Origin: Sclerodactyla briareus
Lineage: Eukaryota > Echinodermata > Holothuroidea > Dendrochirotida > Sclerodactylidae
DNA: 64,000 nt
Direction: 5' to 3'
NCBI GenBank assembly: GCA_026419785.1
Contig: JAODTK010005665.1
Coordinates: 62,001-126,000 of the forward strand
In this document: positions 10,641 through 21,841 of the stretch, piece by piece
Layout of the letters: each line of letters begins with the position of its first letter
Numbering within the stretch: the stretch's first letter is position 1
Made by a program: the position numbers and the translations under genes
Notes under the pieces: model-generated
Told to the model about the DNA's origin: nothing
Seen by the model: only the letters and a program-made list of their open reading frames with translations
Databases searched by the model: none

Positions 10641-13600
10641 ATGAGTTACAAATTTCGCTGATTCGATTGTCAAATGATTCTCGAGGTCTGAAGGGGTGTG
10701 GGAACGAATCATCATCGGCTGAACGTTATCCTGTTCAAGATGACACTTATCGATTGTTATGGGGGTTTCAGAATTGGCATTCTCGTTTGGACAACTTGTC
10801 TCATCTCCACGCACTGAGGTAAGTTGAAACATTTCATACATTTTACTTGTAATCCTGAAGTCGACATAACAATCCCTGATAAAAATAAAAGCGCATAATT
10901 TGATATATAATTCCTCCTAATTTTATTTAAGAACACTAGTTGGTCACAAATCTCGTTTTAAAAAATCCTGACTGAAAAGTAAAAGTTTACTTACTATAAT
11001 CAAACCAATCCAATTCAGAATGTATAACCAGTATTTGCAAATAATATTGTTTAGGAGGGCGTTAGACACATTCTGTGCGATTTGTTTTATTACCTACAGC
11101 TACGAGACGTGTCAATTTGTCCCTCTTTAACATTATTGCACTCACTTACCATACAATTGAAAAACACACTTTTGAACATTAGAAGATTTTCGATCATTTT
11201 TATTTTTCAATTCAACAAGTAACTACGAGTATGATACATTAGATGTCGTCAGTATATATTTCCACAACGGTGACCATTGGACAAAAAATTTACCAGTAGT
11301 TTTCAACGTCAATTCGAAAAAAAGTTTTCAATAAAACTTTAAAAAAGTTTCTATTTTGCACATATCTCGCGAAAAATATTCAGTCAGTTGTTCTACGACC
11401 CAGTAGTACGCACTGCTTTGAGAGGCGTTTCCATGGGCTCCTTGGTTTTGTTAGCGTACCAATAACATCCTTCGTAAGAACCTTTGGTTGTTATTAGGAA
11501 TTGAGGTTAGTGTAGCATATACCTCTGATTCTTGAGAGGCACTGCACATTGACCACAACTGCCAAGATCTCCTATTGTTTTAATATTTGGCAATCTGTAG
11601 CTTGTGCCCTTGAAAGTCTCCCAAAGCTTATCGGTGTGAGTTCAATTGGCATGTCATTGCGTTGTAATACTTAAGTCAAATTATGTTCTCCAATTTCCTG
11701 ATTCGTTCCAGATTCGTTCCACCAACTCCCGACAATGAAGCATTCATGCCTAATTGTTCCACAGGCGAGTTAACCTATAAACTCTAATTGTAAAACTATT
11801 TTACGATCTATCTATCTTCCTAAGATACAACAGTTCAAATGGATATACCAGAACGATATGTTTCATCGACCGTCACTTGGTTTCCGTGCTTTGTTATTTA
11901 ACACCGCGACATCGATAATAATTGGCGCATCTCCAGAATTCAAAAGACGAGCTCAGTCAAAACTTGGCTCACTTGCTTCACAGACACGCCCTAGATTCAG
12001 CCATTCTTCTCTTTGTTAGATGGGGGAAGTATCACATGTAAGGATTGTTATTAGAAAGGTGCTGTTGACTGCAGCCAGCGTAGCAGTATAACAAATTTTC
12101 CAGAATTCTAAATCTCGTAAGACACTTAGTTCCATACAAGTTACATGAAACGACTATTATTCAGGCCCACTGTGAATAGCAGATACTATTAGAAAGGGAT
12201 AAGTATTCATAACTAAGCATGAATTTAGACGGTGGGCTGAGGCACTCATATTTTTTCTCTATAGCAGTAGATATGCATTCCTGTAAACCTAAACATTGTT
12301 TAAAACCAAACAAAATGATGCGTTTCCAATTTTGCGTATGACAAAAACAAAAAGATATTTGAAGGCCAATTGTCTTGTAAATAATACTTGACATGTGGTA
12401 TTTCCTACTCATTACATTATGGCAGTCAACTCACTTGACCGATTTCCAGTTGATCTGAGTGAGGCACAATTTGATATTGCGAATGCCCTGTTTAAAAACC
12501 TCAACGTCAAATAATGGTACTTCTAACCCTGTGGCAATCGAAAATAGATGGAATTCCAATGAAACCAAATTCGTTAAAATGATATTAAACACTGATTTCA
12601 TCAAATTTTAGGCATGCCCAATTCCCTCTTTTGCGTTATCAATGCCATAAAGATACAACATTTACTGTGTAAAGTCTACAGGAGGGCGGTCTTTTCCTCG
12701 TTTCCACCCATGACGTAACTATATTCCTCAACTTTTCCCGCCGGAGGAATATAATAACCAACTAACTCAACAAGCAATAATGCTAAGGCATAAGGCATAC
12801 AAAGATGTAGGGTACCCGGGTATCTGTTACGACCTCTCTTCAGTGTGCTATTCAAGGAAAGATGTGACCTTGTTCAAAAAGTAGTAAAATTAGCACATGA
12901 ACCTCATTAGGCCCGAAAACTGCTACTTTTCCATCTTATCTATTCTAGAATTCTAATCAGAGGACGAGGTTTCCTTTTTTCATCCAATACCAAGGAAACA
13001 ATCTATGACTTGCGAAAAATAACATCCCGAGAGTGAAATTCTAACACTATTGCCCCCCAAAAGTTCTTGGGTTAGACTGATACCCCCCCCCCCTCCCCCT
13101 CGTCCAATGACGGAACCAAACAATTTTCCGGTACTGTTATATCTCCCGATTTTAACAGGCAAGCGTGTGCTTCGGAACATTTCAAATTCAAGTTCGATTC
13201 ACGACTGTTCAGTCCTCCAATCCAATCTCTCGAAAATCGGGAGCTCCAGGATGATCAAAGTGTGACTTTCATCCTAAACCCAATTTTAGAGTCCTACTAT
13301 TTTATATCTAATTTGATTCTTCTGACTAAGTGATTTTATGACTATTCACATCGTTACAAAATCCAAAATAACTGTGCAACTGCTACAATAATTTCGATTC
13401 GTCCAGAACTGGAGTTCTGACAATCCATATTTCAAATGTTTCACATACAATTTCGAGAAATACTTTTAATACTTTAAAACAATTGAGTATTAATCAATCT
13501 CGATTGTGAATTGTTAAAATTCTAAAGAAGAAATCACATTTCTTAGAAGCAGTGGTCAAATGATTAGATTCTAGCTTTGAATAATACAACGTTATCGTCT

Positions 13601-14619
13601 ATTTGTGCAATTAAAAAAACCTCCTTTGCTCAAATATAATGTATTTCCCTCGAAATAACCCTGAAATTAACCTAAACCCAACCCCCAAACTGCGCACTGT
13701 CAATCACTTGCTTCCAAGCGCGCCCATTGGTCTCACAGCGGTTTCCCCCTTAGTTTTGACTGAACAGAACATAGTCCCAATAACGGGAGGACAATCCAGG
13801 CCATTCCTACTTCGAGCCGTCAATTTGGAAGACATGTTTCACCACCCCTAATTACGCAAAAACTACGAATTTTGTATGGGCGGCTATCGCCGCAAACATA
13901 AACAGTCGAAAACCCTGCAGCTCTTGCACTGACGGAAATAATGGTCATACACTTCCCGCCAACAACTGACACAACATGAAGCAACATGAAACGATTTATT
14001 AAATGAATGCAGGCGTTTTAATGTCACAAGTGATTTGTCCACACCACACCAGCTCGACGTACCATCCGCTGTTACGCTCGAAAATATATAGAAATTCCAT
14101 TAGCGAATTAACGTGCATTTCCTTTGAGTCTGCGCATTTTAAAATTTCCATCTATTCCATGGCCACTCACTTCATCATGAAGATGTGCTCCGTTTTAAAT
14201 ACCAATGGAATCATTCCACATTTGCTGATAGTTAACATGGGTATCATTTGGAATCCTGTTTCTCGATGTGCTATGAACATAGGAACATAGGAAGGCTTCA
14301 GCTAATCTGCGTAGGCTCTAGTGATTCACAATCAGCGGCTACAATATCGTCCGCAGTTTGTGTTGTCATTTTGCGCTTTCCCAGATTTGCTGAGAGCCTG
14401 CATGAGAACTCCACTCTAATATTTTTTTTTCCGACAAATAATATTTGTAAGGCTCCGACTATAGTTTTCCGACCTATACGATGAGTGAACCATTTTCCAA
14501 TATATTTTAATTGAGAAGTTGAGAAGTTGTTGGAGATACGATTTCGAACGCCCATATCTATTACATATAGAACCAATCGATACGGGGGAATAATTGATGA
14601 ATGTCTGTTTTAGAGATAA

Positions 14620-16340
14620 TGCAGCTATGATAGGTTTTTTGTTTCATCTCCGATGAGGCTACTTCTTCGTGGGAAAATATTTTTCACGAAGTTTTAAATC
14701 GACATGCACCTAATAAAAACGAAACCAATAAAAAGAGTAGCTCAGCCACCATGGGGGGGGATTTCTACCACAATTCTGAATGCTATAAAAGGCGGTGACG
14801 CCGTTAAAAGGAATGACCACAATCAATAGCGATTCTAGCCCAATAAGGTAACATGTCCTTATACGTTCTGCCAAGCGGAACTATTTTAAGAAGAGATTAG
14901 GAGAAACGCTGGTAACACAAAAGAAATATGGGAAGTCTTGATGATGATTCAGTCCAATAAACCACAACCACCCAAGTGGCAACCCCCACTTTACTAAAAA
15001 GAATTAACGATATTAACATTACTGAAAGTTGAATCCTTTAATTCTCGTATTTCAAACCTCAGTAGTAAGGTAATAACTGATAGTGGTATCTCTGATTTTT
15101 ATTTCTTCCATAACCCTTGAATCATGTACGTTCGAAATCCCTTGGATACAACATTGAAATACCACATATTTCTGACAATTTTGGTCGTGATACTAATGGA
15201 TCTTTGTTTCTTCCAAAGCAACAGGTTGTCGACGAAGTAAGTCTAAGTTTTAAAATGAGGCGCTCGACATATATATATATAGAAGCATTACTCACATTAT
15301 AACACAAGTATTATACCAAATACTTTTCATCCCCAATGGAAGTTGCAAAGGTAGTACCGATCTCGGCAGTAACTCAAGACTAGATGTCTCCCATTAACGT
15401 CTATTCGATTCTCCCTTCTGGTTCCAAAAATATATAGAAGGCATGTTGCATTGCACTTTTACTAATTTTCTTAGCAACCATTCCAGTTATTGTGGGTGCA
15501 AAATCCGGTATTTAGATCAAGTCTTCTTGATGACTGTCGCCTATACCTGTCACTGAATTAGGATGGAATCAATCGATAAGGGAGAGCTAACTGGAGCTGT
15601 TCTTTTAGATCTCAGGAAAGCGTTTGATATAGAAGATCATGATATTTGACGAAGAATTGAAATTGTTCAGTCTCCACATCTACACTGCAATGGTTTTCAA
15701 AAAAAACACACACAAAAAAACACACCAAAAAAAAAACAACAACAAACAAAAAAACCAAAAAACAAAAAAAAAAACACCCCCCCCCCCCCACAGCCCCCAA
15801 AAAAAAAAAAAAAAACAAAAGAAGCCAAAAAATCTTACTTGTTGAATAGAAGTCAATATGTAATCATGAGCGGTACTGCCTTCTCTTGTTGGAAGTCAAA
15901 AACGGCGTGACACAAGGATCACGTTTGGGCCACTATTATTCTGATCTAAAAATGGAATGAGCTGTGCCTAACTCACTGTAGAGCTGACATGTATGCAGAT
16001 GATACCACCTTCAATGTCTCAAAGTAAAAGTATTGAGGTCCCGCAAAAACTAAATGGAAACATGATGCCAAAAACGCGTCAGATTGGTGTAACATAATAG
16101 AATGGCGGTCAATACTGGTAAACCTAAATCCATGTTTATATGCTCCAAGCAGCGGTATGATAGTTTGCAAAGAACTGAAAAGTTTGTCCGTAAAAATGAA
16201 CAATATTATTGTAGACAATTCAAACCCAGAAAAACTTCCAGGGGTAAGAATGGACTGTATTAACAAAGCACAAATCGGGTATATTTGTTGCCCGATAAGT
16301 AAAAAAATTGGCCCTCTTGGGGTGGCAGATAAACCAGTAT
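14620..16340 (+). mobile_element. Degraded LINE (reverse transcriptase) inside left U
   Basis: Traces of a non-LTR retrotransposon polyprotein: SSWENIFHEVLNRHAPNKN (about 14,660); VAKVVPI (15,340); SIDKGELTGAVLLDLRKAFD (15,565-15,630, RT domain); GVTQGSRLG (15,905); MYADDT at 15,990; then a C-terminal stretch ending YCCPISKK. Many stops and frameshifts, so inactive. A related remnant lies on the minus strand of the right arm (44,100-44,960), again showing that the insertion preceded the inverted duplication. Clade not determined (CR1/Rex-like looks closest). Confidence 0.65.
15700..15832 (+). repeat. A-rich low-complexity tract inside the LINE
   Basis: A run of A homopolymers broken by C, plus a C10-type stretch at 15,777. 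It interrupts the LINE reading frame between the RT motif and the GVTQGS motif, and is absent from the right-arm LINE. Open frames here (Lys-rich or Phe-rich) are not real genes. Confidence 0.8.
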
Positions 16341-16739
16341 ATGATACATGACATGATCACTTTATGATAATAAATATATACTCCAATGATTATTGTGTTA
16401 GTATGGGATACTACTGCCATAAATATTGATAGATTTATAAAATTGCAAGAGCTTAGAATTAGCTGAAAACTCATTTGAGGATAGCTCGACTGACTTATTC
16501 ACAAAACTAGGCTGGAGACATTGATAAACATGTGATGTATCTGAACACTAACACCACAGCGTCTACGTCGATACAATATGGGACCTGAGTACATCAAAAG
16601 ATGTTTACCACAGTAACATTCACGTTAACGGGTGGTCCACACAAAGTTATAATAATCGTTTCTTACCATCGCCACAAAAGAATGGGAAACAAACTAGAAG
16701 GAGTTCAGATGGCAGGAAGTAATTACCCATTTTAAAAGT

Positions 16740-17740
16740 TACTCTCCAATAATTATCGGAATGTCTTTTTATATTACAGTAAGCAGATTTTTACTTGTTT
16801 ATTGATTTACCATATAAATTTGAATTGGTTAATCATAACCGGATCGGGTATTATATTCAAATGAATATTTTCACAACTGCTGATAATCTCTATTTTGAAT
16901 TATTATTTTGTAAGCTGTTATTAGTAACATTTTTCATACGTAGCTCCATTGTATTCCTGTATATATGTCTAGAGGCCACACGAAATAAACGAACCATGAC
17001 AAGGTAGTCTTCGAAAAACGAATCTAAACGAGAAAATCAAAAACATTGTGAAAGTGCTTCATTGCATCCGACATATTCACGGTCATCGTATGCCAACTGA
17101 TGGTGGTTCACATGGGTCACACTTGGAAATATTTGTTTCCCACATGTACGCCCGCCACCACAGTCATTCTGAAAACAAAAAGTGTTCTTCAAGGTTCCGC
17201 AGGCCTGACCAATAACATATATTTTCGTTGTTTTGGTGAATTTGGGCAAGAAGAGAAGAATTGAATGTGAAAGGCATGAATGTTTCAAAACCAAGTGATC
17301 CTGTGAATCTCACCCGTCAAGATATTGTATATACACACTGTGTACCAAATCATGGATCTCGTACAAGTTGATTAACTTGTGATTGCTTCCATAGTCTCTG
17401 TTGGTGTAAACTTGATATCAACATCTGATACCGAAACTGCACATGCGAATAGGAAACGGATGCAAGTGGGTCTTGAGGGAAGAAATCTGGAACAAATCAG
17501 TGCTGTTAAGCCCTTTCTGCACTATCGAGAGACGATCAATTTTTCAGCGCTGTTATCCGTCCGGCACCAATTCCAAGTGGATTTGATTCAGGCAAAAGCA
17601 AAATATGCATACATGTATGCTAGGGAAATGAATGAATGTTTTCAGTTGCAATAAGGTTTGTTATAGGGTTATTCCCTAAGTTGATGATAGCCATTTATGA
17701 TTAGAATACTTTGTATTATAAAGAAAGTTATATTTCAAGA
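16740..17740 (+). other. Junction between U and FReD copy 2; no gene seen
   Basis: 17,160-17,640 matches the reverse complement of about 41,220-41,700 (for example CTTCTCTTCTTGCCCAAATTC and the TATCAACATCTGATACCGAAACTGCA-type block). Nothing coding is recognised. The mirrored position on the right is interrupted by a Jockey-type LINE. Confidence 0.5.
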
Positions 17741-18015
17741 AAATAGGGAACCCTCATTTTGGAAGAGTCACTTGCTCCAGTGAGGTATTATTACAATTCT
17801 GTGGTATTTTTACTCTTTGCTGTCATGTATGGATCTGGTTTTTTTTTTTACGTGCATATTTCAGAGCAAAATAAGGAGAAGGGTGAATTATCATCAGCAG
17901 TGTTGGACCTAAAAGTGGATGCTTTGACGGAAAAAAAACGATACCAGTTACTCTCAAATCTGTGCATTGCTGCACAAGCAAGATACATTACATTATCATT
18001 CGGTCATAATCAGTA
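17740..18015 (+). other. Conserved upstream segment of FReD copy 2 (possible first coding exon)
   Basis: Counterpart of 1,476-1,700. An open frame of 85 codons has a hydrophobic stretch VVFLLFAVMYGSGFFFYV followed by SSAVLDLKVDAL. The hydrophobic part could pass for a signal anchor, but it partly comes from a T homopolymer and is not preserved in copies 1 or 4. The SSAVLDLKV part is shared with copy 1. Treat it as a candidate N-terminal exon only. Confidence 0.25.
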
Positions 18016-18140
18016 GTACTGAAAGCCTACGATTGAAAAATTATAAAACATAAAAGTAAAAATGATTAGGACAACCCGATACCAGTCTTTAATCTGGACC
18101 AATTTATCTTATATCAGCTGATATCTGGATTGGATTTCAG

Positions 18141-18177
18141 AGCACACAGACCAGTGACAGGAATAGCGATCAGCCTG
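18141..18177 (+). CDS. FReD gene copy 2, mini-exon (37 nt)
   Basis: Bounded by a GGATTGGATTTCAG acceptor and a GTGAGT donor. It reads STQTSDRNSDQP plus one base, in phase with exon A at 19,263. Same length as in copy 1; copy 4 is exactly one codon shorter. No known domain; a hydrophilic linker by composition. Confidence 0.45.
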
Positions 18178-19262
18178 GTGAGTTTCTTCAACCGAGTGAA
18201 AACTTTTGATGATAGCTCTCTCATGCCAGTGAAGGGCTTGTATTTCTTCGGGGTGGATGGTCACGACTGCCTTCTTGATTGGCGGTTCAGTGCCTCCCAG
18301 GGCGACTTCCCTTGAAATCGAATGAAACGTGTGTCACGTGGGAGTGCTTCGTCCAAGTTATTAAGCGTGATCTTTGTATCATGAAGGTTCGTGTTATTTA
18401 TATTACGGTCGCCTACCTATCAACCGTTTAACCAGTTGGTGGAGCGTTCACCCTTATCTCCATCTGCGTGTGATTTCCCCACCCCCAGCCCCCACCTTGA
18501 TAGCATACTGCCGGAGAGTCCTCGGTCTCATTCTTGTACCTTGTAGAGGATTCGCAGCTGATCAAATCACGTTGCAGTACAAGTATGCACCTGTGCCTTT
18601 GGATGGGTAATCATATTAGTCTATATTTTAGAAAAAATGTTCCTATGATAACAAGAGCGGCGGGAGTGCTGAAGTTGATCAATCAGAGAGGTGGCCCGAC
18701 GGCGAGGGACCTTTTGATAAATAATAGTTAGGTATTCCGTCGTATAGTTTATAGGAAAGGTGGAGCACGTCGGGGGGAGGCACCTTGTCGCTCTCGCCGA
18801 TTGGTACAGCCGAACATTGCAGTGTTCAGTGCTACCGACTTTTTTTTAAAGTCACTTAGTTTTAAGCAAGTAGACGGGAAGATCCCCGAGTCAATTAACT
18901 TGTTTCATAGTCAAGAAGCAGAAGCTTGTGTATATTGCTATTGAGCAAAATCGGAGCAGATAATGGTTTATTATCCTCGACTCCAAAAGTCACTTCAACC
19001 AACCAATAAGAGTACTTTTGCTTGGAGGGGTTGTGACAAGCCGGCTAATCTGACAGGAGCGTGTGACACTTGTACTTACGTAAATCCAGCGGTTTCATAT
19101 CGAAGAAAAATACTGCTTTAAAAAGCGGTTGCCTCAGAGTATGCAAGAGAGAGAATGAGAGAGGCAGTAGATACAGTTATGCAACTAGAGCGGAGTAATT
19201 CCAAATCGGTTTGAAGTATATTACGTAGAGTAATCATGCGTACTTCTCTGTTGCGCCACCAG
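18178..19262 (+). other. Intron between mini-exon and exon A, copy 2
   Basis: Contains blocks shared with copy 3 (40,300-40,320 and 40,590-40,680 reversed: GAACATTGCAGTGTT, AGGAAAGGTGGAGCAC) and with copies 1 and 4. A short ATG-led hydrophobic run (MKVRVIYITVAYLSTV, then stop) at 18,381 looks signal-peptide-like, but it is not conserved in the other copies. Confidence 0.35.
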
Positions 19263-19435
19263 ATTCATCTTACTTTCTTCTACCACCAATCCGAGTACCC
19301 AAGAGACTGCAAGGAGGTTCATGACCAATGCCCATCTAGTAACTCCAGTGGCGTTCACTTCATCAAACCAGATGGGTACCGAGAAACCCTTTGAGTAATT
19401 GCAGTGCTGCTGCAGATGGTTCGTCTGGGTGGACG
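19263..19435 (+). pseudogene. FReD gene copy 2, exon A, frameshifted
   Basis: It follows TTGCGCCACCAG and ends at GGACG before a GTAGGT donor. It is 173 nt long, exactly the length expected for the phase. Inside, however, one extra base near 19,273 (CTTACTTTCTTC against CCTATTTCTTC) and a compensating change in the last third shift the frame. The exon therefore contains the words QSEYPRDC and SSGVHFIKPDG but not in one frame with SSGWT. Homologous to 2,399-2,572. Confidence 0.75.
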
Positions 19436-19777
19436 GTAGGTCATTTTATCTCACCTCTTTGAAGTCTATTGCGATGCTCCTCATATCTGAATAGGAGGTT
19501 ACTAGGTCAAGTTTGTCACCGAGTTGTATACTTTTCGGGGATGATACCTTTTATATTGTAGCAAAAAGGACAGATCTAACATAACCCATGTTCGTCTTGG
19601 TTCTTGAAAGCGCAAATATTATTCTTGGGGTGAGGATACAGAAGGCATTATGGTTTAAGACACTAAGTGTTTTAGCTCTTGGTATTCACTATCTTGATTT
19701 CCCTCAAGGGGAATGAATTTACTCAAAACAAAATTTAAAATAAACCCTTCTGTTATCTCAAAAGTAGTTAGAAGGAC

Positions 19778-19975
19778 ATCTTCTTCTTCTTTGTCGGCCG
19801 CCCAGTACTAACGATTAGCTGCCAATAGAATGCATTTCCGTGTCTTCTCTTCCGAGTAGCTCCACGTTTTGCTCACACGAAGTTCAAACCTGTCCATTCA
19901 CTGATGTTATCACACCACTGCTTCTTTTGAAGTCCGACCCTCTCTTCCTTTCGACCTTCCCCCCTATAGGACCAT
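19778..19975 (-). mobile_element. LINE 3'-end fragment shared by copies 2 and 3
   Basis: The minus strand encodes a degraded GLQKKQWCDNISEWTGLN, the usual C-terminus of many non-LTR retrotransposons (KK.W.DNI.EWTG), followed by ...YWQLIVSTGRPTKK. The mirrored copy is at 39,165-39,362. I do not find it in the same intron of copies 1 or 4. Confidence 0.6.
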
Positions 19976-20388
19976 AGAATGGCTTATTTGCTCAGGAAAA
20001 AATACACAGATAGTAGTTTATACGAGTAGGAGGGATGGGGGTGCGGCCAGTTATTCTCACCTATAAGTACAGAATGAGGAATCTCCTCCTCTATATTTTA
20101 GTAGGTGAACATAACATCAACATTATACACTGGTCGAAATTGATGCTTTTGGTCAAGGAGGTATGATGAGCATAAAATGCTTCCCTCTGCTCCCCTGTCG
20201 GGGATCCTTGGCCCTAGTCGTCCCTGTCAACGAGTCGATGAGTGTGTTCGTGTCAACACTTCAACACTTTGTTTTTACTGATATTCCCGTTCATGTTTTT
20301 ATACATACACGAAGTGACGGACCTGGGTTGGCGTACAAACTTCGGTAATTCACTGTAATCTTCTTCCCGTGAGCATGTTGCCACAGAT

Positions 20389-20549
20389 ATACACGCACAC
20401 ACGCACACGCACACACACATAAACACACTTACACACGCACGCACGCACACCCACATACACCACAATGCACGCACAGACACACTTACACACATGCACACAC
20501 ACACGCACGCACACGCACAGAACACACACACATTCACGCACACACACGC
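20389..20549 (+). repeat. (CA)n microsatellite, intron A-B of copy 2
   Basis: Alternating CA with interspersed CG and TA steps. The corresponding intron has CA or TG tracts in all four gene copies. The Cys/Val-rich minus-strand open frames here are artefacts of the repeat. Confidence 0.9.
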
Positions 20550-20757
20550 ACGCGTGGGAAAGTGCGCACGGTACCGTATAACACCCGTCCAGTAGGTGAT
20601 ATTTTCACTGAGTCACACCATGTTCGATTATATTTCATTAAATTGAGGCGTGTTTCACCTTTTTTTGCGAACTTATAGCACGATATTTTCCCCCTGTTTA
20701 GTTCAGAAGAAGATCATCCTCACATACATTTATTACATGTTTTTCTTCTCGGTGAAG

Positions 20758-21173
20758 GTCATACAGCGACGTAGCAATGGAGGAATCGTTAATTTCAGCA
20801 GAAGACCTGGGAAAGCCTACAAGATCGGTGTTGGATTCTCTCTCACGAATTCTGGATTGGAAATGAACCGGACTACTCATAATGGCCAACCCACGACAGA
20901 CCCCCCCAATATCAACATCTTGACCCCATCGAGATGACTCTGCTTGACGGGACTGTGTTCAATGCGTCTTTAACCGGCTTCTTTATCAGTGATGAGTTCA
21001 GCCACACCTTAAACACCCCCCTGTTCGGTCACGGCGGCAGTGTTCCAACTGATTGTATGGATGTCTAACAATTCTGGCTCTAGAGACAGCGGGGTCTACA
21101 CCATCAAGCCTACTGACTGGCCCGGGCCAGCGTTTAGTATCTACTGTAACATGACAGATGGTGGAGGCTGGCA
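20758..21173 (+). pseudogene. FReD gene copy 2, exon B, multiply frameshifted
   Basis: It follows TCTCGGTGAAG and starts VIQRRSNGGIVNFSR, then Y.IGVGFSLTN, a diverged fibrinogen core. Expansions at ACAGACCCCCCCAATATC and CACACCTTAAACACCCCCC shift the frame. VPTDCMDV is followed directly by a stop, and the terminal GGAGGCTGGACA is shortened to GGAGGCTGGC before GTAAGT. The length is 416 nt against 387 nt in intact copy 3. Clearly a decayed copy, or a poorly polished one. Confidence 0.8.
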
Positions 21174-21210
21174 GTAAGTGTTCTGGTAATCATATTTATT
21201 TATGTCATGT

Positions 21211-21229
21211 GATAATAATAATAATAATA

Positions 21230-21262
<33 letters not shown>

Positions 21263-21283
21263 TAATAATAATAATAATAATAC
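21211..21283 (+). repeat. (AAT)n microsatellite, intron B-C of copy 2
   Basis: Near-perfect AAT units just upstream of TACCCCGGTATTAAATGCAT, the same position as 3,933-4,003 in copy 1. Confidence 0.9.
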
Positions 21284-21295
21284 CCCGGTATTAAA

Positions 21296-21345
21296 TGCAT
21301 GGTCGATGTAGGGAGCTACAGCGGAAATGCTGGTAGGTATACCTC
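21296..21345 (+). repeat. Duplicated scrap of exon C end inside intron B-C of copy 2
   Basis: The sequence GTAGGGAGCTACAGCGGAAA, then TGCTGGTAGGT, duplicates the last bases and donor of exon C (compare 4,283-4,313), but lies upstream of the real exon C at 21,570. No upstream exon C sequence precedes it. It looks like a rearrangement or conversion footprint. Confidence 0.55.
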
Positions 21346-21569
21346 CTTCGGTATGGATTCCTTGCAGTGCTATCACATTTTTTTTATCCAAAAATATGCG
21401 GTGTTTTTTGAGCACACGCTATGAGGCAGAACGGTTCCGGGGTGCTTTTATAGGTGACATAGTAGTCTTCTCATTTCGTGTTAATGGCGAGTGGTAGACG
21501 TATTTCAAACGTACCTTTGCTGACCTAACGAACACCGGTAATTAAATGCAAATGCATAATTTTTCAAAG

Positions 21570-21841
21570 GTTTTCCAGAGAGAGACGTATTGACGGTAGC
21601 GTTGATTTCTACCTTGGGTGGGACGAATACAACGAAGGCTCGGAGATGTGGAACACGAGCACTGGCTCCGGAAACGATCAACTCTACACCTGTCGAACCA
21701 AGAGAAAGATACCGCTCTTAGAAGTTATGTAGTTAACAGTAATGGGGATCCATACTACTGGCTAAGTTCAACTCTTTAGAATAAACAGCGAGGACGACAA
21801 CTATCGACTGGTTGAAGTAGGAAACTACAGTGGGGATGCCG
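21570..21841 (+). pseudogene. FReD gene copy 2, exon C, frameshifted
   Basis: It follows TTTTTCAAAG. The start GTTTTCCAGAGAGAGACG carries a 4-nt AGAG insertion relative to copies 1 and 3. More indels follow near 21,650 (CTCGGAGATG lacking a T) and 21,680. Recognisable blocks are RIDGSVDFYLGWDEY and DNYRLVEVGNYSGDAG, but in different frames. The donor GTAAGT is intact. Confidence 0.8.

Larger units (their letters stand above)
10140..16700 (+). repeat. U segment, left arm of the large inverted repeat
   Basis: Its reverse complement occurs at 43,690-50,160. Matching blocks run through the whole segment in reversed order: 10,821-10,990 with 49,330-49,500; 12,410-12,490 with 47,870-47,960; 13,780-13,985 with 46,250-46,510; 16,640-16,690 with 43,690-43,745. 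By eye, the best stretches are roughly 90 percent identical with many small indels. No host gene is recognised. A shared LINE remnant occupies its far end (14.6-16.3 kb). Confidence 0.8.
19436..20757 (+). other. Intron A-B, copy 2
   Basis: Holds a LINE 3' fragment (19,778-19,975), one copy of a 21-bp unit that is triplicated in copy 3 (near 20,130) and a CA microsatellite (20,389-20,549). The acceptor is CTTCTCGGTGAAG. Confidence 0.6.

Noticed and set aside
15612-15845. Lys-rich and Phe-rich open frames
   Set aside because: Artefacts of A homopolymers inside a dead LINE.
18381-18431. Signal peptide exon MKVRVIYITVAYLSTV
   Set aside because: Followed at once by a stop, lies downstream of the mini-exon and is not conserved in the other three copies.
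20253-20547. Cys/Val-rich open frames over 20.25-20.55 kb
   Set aside because: Produced by the CA microsatellite; no stop codons arise in such repeats.
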